NCBI RefSeq assembly: GCF_010730355.1
Contig: NZ_AP022576.1
Location: forward strand, 1,922,001-1,986,000
Length of the DNA stretch: 64,000 nucleotides
From: Mycobacterium florentinum
GTDB taxonomy: Bacteria > Actinomycetota > Actinomycetes > Mycobacteriales > Mycobacteriaceae
Direction: 5' to 3'
Below, one piece after another: positions 23,601 through 33,935 of the stretch. Numbering within the stretch: the stretch's first letter is position 1; each line of letters begins with the position of its first letter. A program made the position numbers and the translations under genes. The notes beneath the pieces were generated by a model. It saw only the letters and a program-made list of their open reading frames with translations, did not search any database and was not told the DNA's origin.

Positions 23601-24800
23601 TCAGCAGGTGAGCAGCATGCAACCCGCGACCGGACCCCCGCCCACGGAAACCACGCCTACCTCGGGGCGCTGCGTCACCTGCCGGTCGGCCGCCTCGCCG
23701 CGCAACTGCAGGCATCCCTCGTGCAGCGCCCAGTAACCGTGCATGCGCCCGGCCGAGAGTTGACCGCCGTAGGTGTTGAGCGGCAGCTGCCCGTCGCGGG
23801 CGATCCGCGCGCCGCCCTCGACGAACGGACCGGCCTCGCCGTCGCCGCAGATTCCCAGGGCCTCCAGCCAGGCAAGGGTGAGATAGGTGAAGCCGTCGTA
23901 AAGCTGGGCGACCGCAAGGTCGGCGGGTTTCAGCTCGGTGCGCGACCACATCTGCGCGGCCGCATCCGACATCGCCATCTTCGGGTAGTCGTCGCGGTGG
24001 AACCAGCCGCCCGCGCCGTCGGACCCGCCGATCGCCTCCACTCGCACCGGTCGGTGCGGGCAGTCGGGTCCGTATTCCGCGTTGGACACGACCACCGCGA
24101 TCGAGCCGTCGATGGGCACGTCGCAGTCCAGCAGCCCGAACGGCGTGGACACCAGCCGCGCCCCCAGGTAGTCGGCCATGGTCATCGGCTCGCGGTAGAC
24201 CGCAAGGGGATTCAGTGCGGCGTTGCGCCGGCCGTTGAGCGCCAACCAACCCAACTGTTCCTTGGTGGTTCCGTACAGGTCCATGTGGCGGCGGCAGTTC
24301 AGCGCCAACCAGTTCGCCGCGGAATATGCCTGGGCCGCAACGAGATCGTTGACATCATCCATCGCACCAACGGCGGGTTTCTCGGCACCCTCGGGAGTTT
24401 CGAACATGCGCGCCAGCGGCGCTGCGGGCGCGTTTTCCTCCTTCTTGACCGGCACTGTGCCGCCGAGCATTTGGATGGTCCGGTAGATCACGACGTGCCG
24501 GGCGCGTTTCTCGGACACCGCGCGGCATGCCGACATCACCGGGCTGAGCAGTCCGCCGGTACCGAAACCGCTGCCGCAGTCGGCCGCTTCGATACCCAGT
24601 TCGGCATTGACCTCCTCGGCCGGAGTGTCACCCAATGTCGCGATGCCGTCGATGTCGACGGGCGCCAGGCCGGCGTCGGCGATCGCACCACGCACCGCTT
24701 CCATCGTGAGGTCGCGCCCCGGGATGCCGGTCCGTCGGCCGATTCGGGAAATCCCGATACCGGACACGATCGCGTCTTTCTCGAAATACGTCATCCGCAC
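23601..24800 (-). CDS. lipid-transfer protein/thiolase (SCP-x type)
   Basis: 399 residues of the thiolase superfamily branch that includes mycobacterial Ltp proteins. Features are IVSGIGISRIGRRTG at the start, DIDGIATLGD, and the C-terminal LNTYGGQLSAGRMHGYWALHEGC with the catalytic-region His. Such proteins often act with a small OB-fold/zinc-ribbon partner as retro-aldolase or thiolase in sterol or lipid side-chain breakdown. That partner is encoded divergently at 24873. Ends 6 bp from the GntR gene start. Starts ATG 24800 or 24794. Confidence 0.88.
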   Translation of the reverse strand: MRMTYFEKDAIVSGIGISRIGRRTGIPGRDLTMEAVRGAIADAGLAPVDIDGIATLGDTPAEEVNAELGIEAADCGSGFGTGGLLSPVMSACRAVSEKRARHVVIYRTIQMLGGTVPVKKEENAPAAPLARMFETPEGAEKPAVGAMDDVNDLVAAQAYSAANWLALNCRRHMDLYGTTKEQLGWLALNGRRNAALNPLAVYREPMTMADYLGARLVSTPFGLLDCDVPIDGSIAVVVSNAEYGPDCPHRPVRVEAIGGSDGAGGWFHRDDYPKMAMSDAAAQMWSRTELKPADLAVAQLYDGFTYLTLAWLEALGICGDGEAGPFVEGGARIARDGQLPLNTYGGQLSAGRMHGYWALHEGCLQLRGEAADRQVTQRPEVGVVSVGGGPVAGCMLLTC

Positions 24801-24853
24801 CGCCCGTCAGAGGAGAACCCGTCGAACCAGCACCATACCCACACCGAACCAAT

Positions 24854-24863
24854 AGAGTGTACT
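24854..24863. promoter_or_regulatory. AGAGTGTACT motif, copy 1
   Basis: AGAGTGTACT followed by (G)TATTGC in the thiolase/OB-fold divergent promoter. The same string followed by TATTGC occurs upstream of fadE22 at 29143-29152. It could be a common regulator site or shared promoter core. Confidence 0.35.
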
Positions 24864-24872
24864 GTATTGCCC

Positions 24873-25223
24873 GTGTCAGCCGAGTCGACGTCACCGCTGC
24901 TCATCGAGCATTGCTCCGATTGCGCACGCTGGGTGCATCCCGCAACCGGGGAATGCCGGGAGTGTGGCGCCGCGTTGGTCGCCCGCCCGATTTCCGGAGC
25001 GGGCACGGTGTTCACCTACACGGTCAACCACCATCCGTACAACCCGGAGATCCCGGTCCCCTATGTGATCGCCATCGTCGAGCTGGCCGAACAAGCCGGG
25101 CTTCGGGTCGCCGCCAATATCGTTGACTGCGAACCGGATTCGGTGACGTGCGGGATGCCGGTCAGCATCAAGCCGGAGAAGGGCGCGGGCGGCGCGCCGT
25201 TGTTCGCACCGGCGGCCGGCTGA
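24873..25223 (+). CDS. OB-fold zinc-ribbon protein (DUF35 type), thiolase partner
   Basis: 116 residues from GTG 24873 (TTG 24867 also possible). The zinc ribbon has four Cys: CSDCARW...CRECGA near residues 13-33. An OB-fold follows (GAGTVFTYTVNHHPYNPEIPVPYVIAIVEL). Proteins like this form complexes with SCP-x-type thiolases, here the divergent gene at 23601. The much longer upstream open frame covers the antisense of that thiolase and is a shadow. Only 10 bp separate the start from the AGAGTGTACT motif, so the transcript leader must be short. Confidence 0.88.
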   Translation: MSAESTSPLLIEHCSDCARWVHPATGECRECGAALVARPISGAGTVFTYTVNHHPYNPEIPVPYVIAIVELAEQAGLRVAANIVDCEPDSVTCGMPVSIKPEKGAGGAPLFAPAAG

Positions 25224-26048
25224 TCAGCGCTTGCGGGCGGTCACCAGCAAGTACTCCCACTCCATCGTCGAGGACCCGGCCAAGTATCGGTCGCCCAGCT
25301 CGGCCAGCTGCGTGTCCAACGCGGCAACACGCTCAGGCTGGTCTGCGATACCTCGGTACGCGGCGAGCGTCGGCCCGTAATTCGCCTTGAAGAAGTCCCG
25401 GAAAGCTGCCCCATCGGCAAAGCAATCCACTTGCAGCACACGGCGTTCCGCGCTGAACTCGACGACGCGGTCTGACAGCAGCGCACGCACGTAATCGGAC
25501 TCGCCCCACATCGTCGCGGGCTGCGCACCGGGTGGTGGCGCCGCAACGTAGGGCTTCATCGTCGCGAACATCCGACCAACGAATCCTTCCGGTGTCCAGC
25601 TGATCAACCCGATCGTCCCGCCGGGGCGACAGACCCGCACCAGCTCGTCGGCGGCGCGCTGGTGGTGCGGCGCGAACATCACGCCGATGCAGGACAGCAC
25701 CGCGTCGAACCCGTCGCTCTCACACGGCAGCGCTTCGGCGTTGGCCTCGAGCCACTGCAGCTTGACGCCGCGGGTCCGAGCGATCGCTTGACCGCGGTCC
25801 AACAGGTCGGGGCACAGGTCGCTGGCCACCACATCGGCGCCGGTCAGCGCCGCCGGTATCGCCACATTGCCGCTGCCCGCGGCAACGTCGAGCACCCGGT
25901 CGCCCGCGCCGATCCCACTCGCCCGCACCAGTATCGGCCCCAGCGGTGCCGCCACCGCGTCGGCCACCGCGCTGTAGTCGCCCAACGCCCACACCGCGCG
26001 ATGCTTGCTTTCTTCGGCAGTGCGGTCGGCTTTCGTTGCTGCGGTCAT
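25224..26048 (-). CDS. class I SAM-dependent methyltransferase
   Basis: 274 residues from ATG 26048 (AGAAGGGAAAG upstream). SAM-binding motif I is VLDVAAGSGNVAIPA, and the acidic end of strand 2 is VVASDLCPDLLDRG. Motif II/III lie at FDAVLSCIGVMFAPHHQRAADELVRVCRPGG. It belongs to the UbiE/methyltransferase-11 type. The open frame to 26270 crosses the HxlR operator and is not used. Divergent from the HxlR gene, its probable regulator. The substrate is unknown. Confidence 0.9.
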   Translation of the reverse strand: MTAATKADRTAEESKHRAVWALGDYSAVADAVAAPLGPILVRASGIGAGDRVLDVAAGSGNVAIPAALTGADVVASDLCPDLLDRGQAIARTRGVKLQWLEANAEALPCESDGFDAVLSCIGVMFAPHHQRAADELVRVCRPGGTIGLISWTPEGFVGRMFATMKPYVAAPPPGAQPATMWGESDYVRALLSDRVVEFSAERRVLQVDCFADGAAFRDFFKANYGPTLAAYRGIADQPERVAALDTQLAELGDRYLAGSSTMEWEYLLVTARKR

Positions 26049-26131
26049 GATGGCTTTCCCTTCTGGTCGTTGGCCACCATCGTCAAACTGTCCGATGAAC
26101 CGATTCCAGTGCCAGATCTGAACCCCTCGAG

Positions 26132-26146
26132 GTACACAATCTGTAC
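26132..26146. promoter_or_regulatory. inverted repeat operator, HxlR type
   Basis: GTACA-CAATC-TGTAC, 5-bp arms with a 5-bp spacer, in the methyltransferase/HxlR divergent region, 58 bp before the HxlR start. Confidence 0.6.
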
Positions 26147-26203
26147 TAGTCAATCCCTCCGCCAGGGCGTCTACTGAACACACGTGAGGTGGAAGGTGCC
26201 CAG

Positions 26204-26878
26204 ATGTCGAAGTATGGTCAGTTCTGTCCGGTCGCCAAGGCGATGGAATTGCTCGACGAACGATGGACACTGCTCGTCGTGCGTGAATTGCTGCAAGGCA
26301 GTGCGCATTTCAACGATCTACGGCGGGGAGTGCCGAAGATGTCCCCGGCATTGTTGTCCAAGCGGCTGAAGTCGCTCAGCCGCGCCGGTGTTGTCGAGCG
26401 TACCGATGTCGACGGCCGAACCTCGTATGCGCTGACACCCTGCGGGCGCGAACTCGCGCCGGTGGTGGATGCGCTCGGCGAGTGGGGCCTTCGTTGGATG
26501 CCCGAGATCGGAGATGACGACCTGGATCCACACCTGTTGATGTGGGATATCCATCGTTCGATCTCCATCGATGAGTGGCCGCGGGCGCGCACTGTGGTGG
26601 CGTTCCACTTCACCGAGGTGGCGCTCAAGGCCTCGCGCTGGTGGCTGATGGTGTCCGAAGGAGCCTCGGACGTCTGCGATTTCGACCCGGGGTACGAGGT
26701 CGCAGCGACGGTCGAGACGCCCTTGCGCACGCTTACCGAGTTGTGGCGCGGCGACGTCTCGTGGTCACGCGCCATGCTGAGTGGCGCAGTGACGATCCGC
26801 GGAAGCGCCGCGGTTCGCCGGGCCGTGCCGGCCTGGATCGGTCAGTCACGATTGGCGGCGGTTCCCCGCCCAGCCTGA
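26204..26878 (+). CDS. HxlR family transcriptional regulator with extra C-terminal domain
   Basis: 224 residues. The first ~100 are a winged helix of the HxlR type (CPVAKAMELLDERWTLLVVRELLQG, then PALLSKRLKSLSRAGVVERT). The remaining ~120 form an added domain (TVVAFHFTEVALKASRWWLMV...), resembling the SCP2-like sterol-carrier extension seen on some actinobacterial HxlR proteins; this is tentative. Such a domain could sense a hydrophobic ligand. Start ATG 26204 with GGAAGG upstream is preferred over GTG 26189. Divergent from the methyltransferase. Confidence 0.88.
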   Translation: MSKYGQFCPVAKAMELLDERWTLLVVRELLQGSAHFNDLRRGVPKMSPALLSKRLKSLSRAGVVERTDVDGRTSYALTPCGRELAPVVDALGEWGLRWMPEIGDDDLDPHLLMWDIHRSISIDEWPRARTVVAFHFTEVALKASRWWLMVSEGASDVCDFDPGYEVAATVETPLRTLTELWRGDVSWSRAMLSGAVTIRGSAAVRRAVPAWIGQSRLAAVPRPA

Positions 26879-26887
26879 CCGTCGGGG

Positions 26888-29053
26888 CTAGTTGATCAGC
26901 GGGTCACGCGGCATGCCGAGAATCCGCTCGGCGATCTGATTCCGGGTGACTTCCGAGGTACCGCCGGCGATCGCCATGCCGCGCGCGCCCATGATCAGCC
27001 GGCCCGGCGCCGCTCCAGCCCCGTCGACCAGCGCGACCTCGGGCCCGGTCAGGGCAGCCATGATCGCGGCGCCCTCCACCATGTGCTCGGCCAGCTTCAG
27101 CTTGGTCACGTTGCCTTCCGGCCCCGGTCCCGCCCCTTCGACGCTGCGGGCTACCCGGCGCAGGTTCAGCACCCGCAACGCGGTTTCGTTGGCAAGGTAG
27201 TACCCGACCCGAATATCCGCGCCCGCCAACCGATCTGAGTGCTGCTGGGCCAACTCCACCAGTGCGGTCGCCAAGCCCTCGTAGAACGACCCGCTGCCGC
27301 CGATGCTGACCCGCTCGTTACCCAGCGTCGCCCGAGCGACCGTCCACCCCGAGTTGGGTGTCCCGACGACGTCTTCGTCGGGAACGAACAGGTCGTTGAA
27401 GAACACCTCGTTGAAGTCCGAGCCGCCGGTGATCTGCCGCAACGGCCGCACCTCGACCTCGGGCGCCTTCATGTCGACGATCACCGTGGTGATGCCGGCG
27501 TGCTTCGGGGCATCCGGGTCGGTGCGCACCGTGGCCAGACCGCGCGCGCAGTAGTGCGCCCCGCTGGTCCACACCTTCTGGCCGTTGATCTTCCAGCCGC
27601 CCTCGACCCTGGTGGCCTTGGTCTTGATGGACGCCGCGTCCGAGCCCGCCTCGGGTTCGGAGAAAAGCTGGCACCAGATCTCGTCCTTGCGCAACGCCTT
27701 CTCGACGAATCTTTCGATCTGCCAGTCGGTTCCGTGCTGAATGAGGGTCAGGATCACCCACCCGGTGATGCCGTAGTCCGGGCGCTTGATGCCGGCCGCG
27801 CGGAACTCTTCCTCGATGACCAATTGCTCCACCGCATCGGCGGCCAGACCCCACGGCTTGGGCCAGTGCGGCATCACATAGCCGGTCGCGATCAGCTTGT
27901 CGCGTTGCGCCTGCTTGTCCAGGGCGGCCAGCTCGGCGGCGTCGGCGTGGATCCGGGTGCGCAGTTGCTCGGCCTCGGGCGGCAGATCCAGGCTGTTTTC
28001 CCGGACCGTGCCCGCGGCGGTGCGATTGAACACATCGCGGGCCGGGGTGTCGCCGCCGAACAGCGCCGACGTCACCAGCGCACGGCGCAGATGCAGATGC
28101 GCGTCGTGCTCCCAGGTGAAGCCGATGCCGCCGTGCACCTGAATGTTGAGTTCGGCATTGCGCGCATAGGCCGGAAATGCCAGTGCCGCAGCGACTGCCG
28201 CGATCAGGCGGAACTGCTCCTCGTCTTCGGAGGCCGCCCGCGAGGCATCCCAGACCGCGGCCGTCGCCGACTCCACCGCAACGAGCATGTTCGCGCAATG
28301 GTGCTTGACCGCCTGGAAGGTGGCGATGGTGCGGCCGAATTGCTGGCGCACCTTGGCGTAGCCGACAGCGCTGTCCACGCAATCGGATGCGCCGCCCACC
28401 GCCTCGGCGGCCAGCAGGGTCCGCGCCCGGGCGAGTGCCGATTCCCGCGCCCCCGCGATGATGTCGCCGGGGCGCACGCTGACGTTGGTCAGGCGGACGC
28501 GCCCGGAACGCCGAGTCGGGTCGAGGTTGTCGGGCACCTCGACCGACACCCCGGCGCGGCCGCGGTCCAGCAGCAGAATGTCGTCGCCGGCCGCGATCAG
28601 CAGCAGCTCGGCCAGCCCCGCCCCCAGCACCACGCCGGCCTCGCCCTCGGCGACACCGCCGTTGACCTGCACCCGGCTGTCCAGGCCGATGCCCGCGGTG
28701 ACGGTCCCATCGATGAGGCCGGGCAGTAGCCGTGACTTTTGTTCGGCCGAGCCGTCTTTGGCGATCACGGCCGAGGCGATCACCGTCGGGACGAACGGAC
28801 CCGGGGCAACCGCGCGGCCGAGCTCCTCGATGACCACGACCAGCTCGGGCAATCCGTAGCCGGAGCCGCCGTGTTCCTCGTCGACGTGCAGGCCGAGCCA
28901 GCCGAGTTCGACGATGTCGGGCCAGAACGTGGGCCGGCTCTCGTCGGGGCTGTCCAGCAGCGCGCGCGCCGCCGGGCGTGCCTTCTGCGACGTCAGGAAT
29001 GCCCGAGCGACCTCGGCGAGCTCGCGATGGTCGTCGGTAAGTGCGATACCCAT
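26888..29053 (-). CDS. fadE22: acyl-CoA dehydrogenase FadE22, double-domain
   Basis: 721 residues holding two acyl-CoA dehydrogenase units in tandem. Unit 1 (~1-345) lacks some flavin-contact motifs and ends FTWEHDAHLHLRRALVTSALFGG. Unit 2 (~370-721) has WCQLFSEPEAGSDAAS (FAD/substrate loop), WKINGQKVWTSGAHY and the C-terminal MAIAGGTSEVTRNQIAERILG. Two-unit chains resemble alpha2-beta2 FadE complexes of steroid catabolism fused into one gene. The length equals Rv3061c. An AGAGTGTACT motif lies 90-100 bp upstream. Confidence 0.93.
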   Translation of the reverse strand: MGIALTDDHRELAEVARAFLTSQKARPAARALLDSPDESRPTFWPDIVELGWLGLHVDEEHGGSGYGLPELVVVIEELGRAVAPGPFVPTVIASAVIAKDGSAEQKSRLLPGLIDGTVTAGIGLDSRVQVNGGVAEGEAGVVLGAGLAELLLIAAGDDILLLDRGRAGVSVEVPDNLDPTRRSGRVRLTNVSVRPGDIIAGARESALARARTLLAAEAVGGASDCVDSAVGYAKVRQQFGRTIATFQAVKHHCANMLVAVESATAAVWDASRAASEDEEQFRLIAAVAAALAFPAYARNAELNIQVHGGIGFTWEHDAHLHLRRALVTSALFGGDTPARDVFNRTAAGTVRENSLDLPPEAEQLRTRIHADAAELAALDKQAQRDKLIATGYVMPHWPKPWGLAADAVEQLVIEEEFRAAGIKRPDYGITGWVILTLIQHGTDWQIERFVEKALRKDEIWCQLFSEPEAGSDAASIKTKATRVEGGWKINGQKVWTSGAHYCARGLATVRTDPDAPKHAGITTVIVDMKAPEVEVRPLRQITGGSDFNEVFFNDLFVPDEDVVGTPNSGWTVARATLGNERVSIGGSGSFYEGLATALVELAQQHSDRLAGADIRVGYYLANETALRVLNLRRVARSVEGAGPGPEGNVTKLKLAEHMVEGAAIMAALTGPEVALVDGAGAAPGRLIMGARGMAIAGGTSEVTRNQIAERILGMPRDPLIN

Positions 29054-29108
29054 GGGGACCTCCCTCGCGCCAGTACCCGCCCCGCAGCGTTGCCGGGTGG
29101 TCGGCCGG

Positions 29109-29131
29109 CCCCGCTCCGAGGGGGAGCGGGG
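29109..29131. terminator. GC-rich hairpin between SDR and fadE22
   Basis: CCCCGCTCC-5 nt-GGAGCGGGG gives a 9-bp stem. It lies just after the SDR stop in the minus direction. There is no T-run, so it may be a mycobacterial-type terminator or a leader hairpin of fadE22. Confidence 0.45.
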
Positions 29132-29142
29132 CGGCTGCCTAA

Positions 29143-29152
29143 AGAGTGTACT
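29143..29152. promoter_or_regulatory. AGAGTGTACT motif, copy 2
   Basis: Same decamer and following TATTGC as at 24854-24863, upstream of fadE22 and downstream of the SDR stop. The minus strand reads AGTACACTCT, containing a TACACT that could serve as a -10 hexamer. Confidence 0.35.
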
Positions 29153-29192
29153 TATTGCGCTCGGGCCTCTAGCGGGCCCCTACACGGGGTCG

Positions 29193-29951
29193 CTACTTGG
29201 GCGCGAAGCGCTGTCCGGCGTCCAGCCGCAGGCACTGGCCGTTGAGCATCGGGTTGTCGACGATCGCCAACGCCAGCTTCGCGTATTCCTCGGGCCGGCC
29301 CATCCGCTTGGGGAAGGCCGCGTCGCGCGTCAGCGTCGCCGCCATCTCGTCGGGAACCATCGAGGTCAGCCCGGTGAGGAACAGGCTCGGGGCGATTGCC
29401 AGCGCGCGGATCCCCATCGATCCCAGGTCGCGGGCCATCGTCAGACACATGCCCGCGATCGCCGCCTTGGCGGCGGTGTAGGCGACCTGTCCGATCTGGC
29501 CTTCGAAGGCGGCGATCGAAGCGGTGTTGATGATGACGCCGCGCTCTTCGTCTTCGGGCTCGTTCTTGGCCATGTGCGCGGCGGCGAGCCTGCTGATGTT
29601 GAAGGTGGCGATCAGGTTGAGATCGATGACCGATTGGAAGGATTCGAGGTCGTGGGGGCCCGACTTGGTCAGCGTGCGCTTCGCGATGCCGCCACCGGCA
29701 GTGGTGACCACGACGTGCAGGCCGCCCAGCTTGTCGACCGCGGTCTGCAAGATCTCCTCGGTGCCAGTGAAGTCGGTGACGTCGACCGGGTAGAACGCGC
29801 CGCCGATACCCTCGGCAACCGCTTTGCCGTCGGAACCCTCGCGGTCGAAGATGGCGACATCCGCCCCGCGCTCGGCGAACAGTTCGGCCGTGGCACGACC
29901 CATCCCCGACGCGCCGCCGATGACGACGGCCTTCTTCCCATTGATCTCCAT
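29193..29951 (-). CDS. short-chain dehydrogenase, 3-hydroxyacyl-CoA dehydrogenase type
   Basis: 252 residues with VVIGGASGMGRATAELFAERGADV (cofactor loop) and Asp after strand 2 (IFDREG), favouring NAD. The catalytic NTASIAAFEGQIGQVAYTAAK follows (Ser and Tyr-x3-Lys). The SIAAFEGQIGQ pattern is that of type II 3-hydroxyacyl-CoA dehydrogenases. It is upstream of fadE22 on the same strand and may serve the same acyl-CoA pathway. The ATG is preceded by AAGGAGACG. Confidence 0.9.
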   Translation of the reverse strand: MEINGKKAVVIGGASGMGRATAELFAERGADVAIFDREGSDGKAVAEGIGGAFYPVDVTDFTGTEEILQTAVDKLGGLHVVVTTAGGGIAKRTLTKSGPHDLESFQSVIDLNLIATFNISRLAAAHMAKNEPEDEERGVIINTASIAAFEGQIGQVAYTAAKAAIAGMCLTMARDLGSMGIRALAIAPSLFLTGLTSMVPDEMAATLTRDAAFPKRMGRPEEYAKLALAIVDNPMLNGQCLRLDAGQRFAPK

Positions 29952-29991
29952 CCGGACGTCTCCTTTTTGGTTGTCAGATCCTGAGCAATCT

Positions 29992-30001
29992 GTAACGTTA
30001 C
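29992..30001. promoter_or_regulatory. GTAACGTTAC palindrome upstream of the SDR
   Basis: A perfect 10-bp palindrome 41 bp before the SDR start and 62 bp before ligB. It may be an operator for a regulator encoded elsewhere. Only the symmetry supports this. Confidence 0.4.
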
Positions 30002-30062
30002 GTTGGAACGCTAGCGTGTCCGCCCGGAAGGGTTGTCACCGAGCCATGCCAAGCTGACGATC

Positions 30063-31592
30063 GTGCTCCTTCTCGAGGTGGTAGCGACGTCGGCTGACGT
30101 CGGCGCCACGTCGTCCCGGCTGACCAAGGTCGCGCGCATCGCCGACCTGCTGACCCGCGCCGCACCCGTCCCCGAAGTGGTCGCGATCGTCGTGTCCTGG
30201 CTCTCCGGCGAGCTCCCGCAACGTCAGATCGGCGTGGGCTGGGCGTCCTTGCGGTCGCGCCCACCCGCGGCCGCCGAGCCGAGGCTCACCGTTACCGGCG
30301 TGCACGCCACCTTCACCGAGATCGGTGCCGTCGCGGGCAAGGGATCGCAGGCGCGCCGCGCCGGCCTGCTCGCGACATTGTTCGCCGCCGCAACCGAATC
30401 CGAGCAGACGTTCCTGGTCCGGCTGCTGTCCGGCGAACTGCGCCAGGGAGCCCTTTCCGGGATCATGGCCGACGCGGTGGCCAAGGCCGCCGACATCCCG
30501 CCCGCCGCTGTCCAGCGCGCGGCGATGCTGGGCGGCGATCTGCCCTCGGCGGCAGCCGCCGCCCTGTCCGGTGGCACGGTCGCGCTGCAGGCGTTCACCC
30601 TGCGGGTGGGCCGGCCGGTCGGACCGATGCTGGCGCAGACCGCGACCACCGTGGCCGACGCGCTCGAACGCCACGGCGGTGCAACGATTTTCGAGGCAAA
30701 GCTGGACGGTGCGCGGGTGCAGATCCACCGCGCCGGAGACGTGGTCACCGTTTACACCCGAAGCCTGGACGACGTCACCGCCCGGCTGCCCGAGGTGGTG
30801 GAGGCGACGCTGGCGCTGCCCGTCACCGACCTCATCGCCGACGGCGAGGCGATCGCGCTGCGGCCCGACAACCGGCCGCACCGCTTCCAGGTCACCGCAT
30901 CCCGGTTCGGCCGATCGGTGGACGTGGCTGCGGCCCAAGCGGCGCAACCGCTTTCGGTGTTCTTCTTCGATGTCCTGCACCGCGACGGCGCCGACCTGCT
31001 CGACGCACCGACCACCGAGCGGCTGGCCGCGCTGGACGCGCTGGTGCCGGCCTCCCAGCGGGTGGACCGGTTGGCCACCTCCGATCCCGATGCCGCCGCG
31101 GCGTTCCTGGAGGCGACGCTGGCCGCCGGTCACGAAGGGGTGATGGCAAAGGCCCCCGGCGCGCCCTACCTTGCCGGCCGTCGCGGCGCGGGCTGGCTCA
31201 AGGTCAAGCCGGTGCACACGCTCGACCTGGTGGTGCTCGCCGTCGAATGGGGTTCGGGACGCCGCACCGGCAAACTGTCCAATATCCATTTGGGCGCCCG
31301 TGACCCGACAACGGGCGAATTCATCATGGTGGGAAAGACTTTCAAGGGCATGACCGATGCCATGCTGGACTGGCAAACGACGCGGTTCACCGAACTCGCC
31401 GTCGGATCGATGGATGGCTACGTGGTCGAGTTGCGGCCCGAGCAGGTCGTAGAGATCGCGCTCGACGGCGTGCAGAAATCGACCCGGTACCCGGGCGGTC
31501 TGGCGCTGCGGTTCGCCCGGGTCGTGCGCTACCGCGACGACAAGAGTCCGGCCGAGGCCGACACCATCGACAACGTCCGTGCGCTGTATTGA
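30063..31592 (+). CDS. ligB: ATP-dependent DNA ligase LigB
   Basis: 509 residues. An N-terminal DNA-binding domain (to ~200) is followed by the adenylation domain with the nucleotidyl lysine in [14 protein letters not shown] (K-x-D-G). Further motifs are [26 protein letters not shown] and WLKVKP. The OB domain closes the protein. GTG 30063 ([10 protein letters not shown]) matches the N-terminus of M. tuberculosis LigB (Rv3062); the longer frame from 30033 adds residues over the promoter. LigB is dispensable and distinct from the essential NAD ligase LigA. Confidence 0.95.
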   Translation: MLLLEVVATSADVGATSSRLTKVARIADLLTRAAPVPEVVAIVVSWLSGELPQRQIGVGWASLRSRPPAAAEPRLTVTGVHATFTEIGAVAGKGSQARRAGLLATLFAAATESEQTFLVRLLSGELRQGALSGIMADAVAKAADIPPAAVQRAAMLGGDLPSAAAAALSGGTVALQAFTLRVGRPVGPMLAQTATTVADALERHGGATIFEAKLDGARVQIHRAGDVVTVYTRSLDDVTARLPEVVEATLALPVTDLIADGEAIALRPDNRPHRFQVTASRFGRSVDVAAAQAAQPLSVFFFDVLHRDGADLLDAPTTERLAALDALVPASQRVDRLATSDPDAAAAFLEATLAAGHEGVMAKAPGAPYLAGRRGAGWLKVKPVHTLDLVVLAVEWGSGRRTGKLSNIHLGARDPTTGEFIMVGKTFKGMTDAMLDWQTTRFTELAVGSMDGYVVELRPEQVVEIALDGVQKSTRYPGGLALRFARVVRYRDDKSPAEADTIDNVRALY

Positions 31593-31634
31593 TTCACCCC
31601 GGCGACCGGTCGCGCGTCGTCGTAGGGTTTGACC

Positions 31635-33896
<2,262 letters not shown>

Positions 33897-33935
33897 AGTC
33901 CCCAAGTCGCCTGCACCGCCCTAAGATTGTGCGCA

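Noticed and set aside
23070..25223. 717-residue plus-strand open frame
   Set aside because: Most of it is antisense to the double GntR and thiolase genes and has His/Arg-rich shadow composition. Only the last 116 residues (from 24873) are a real protein.
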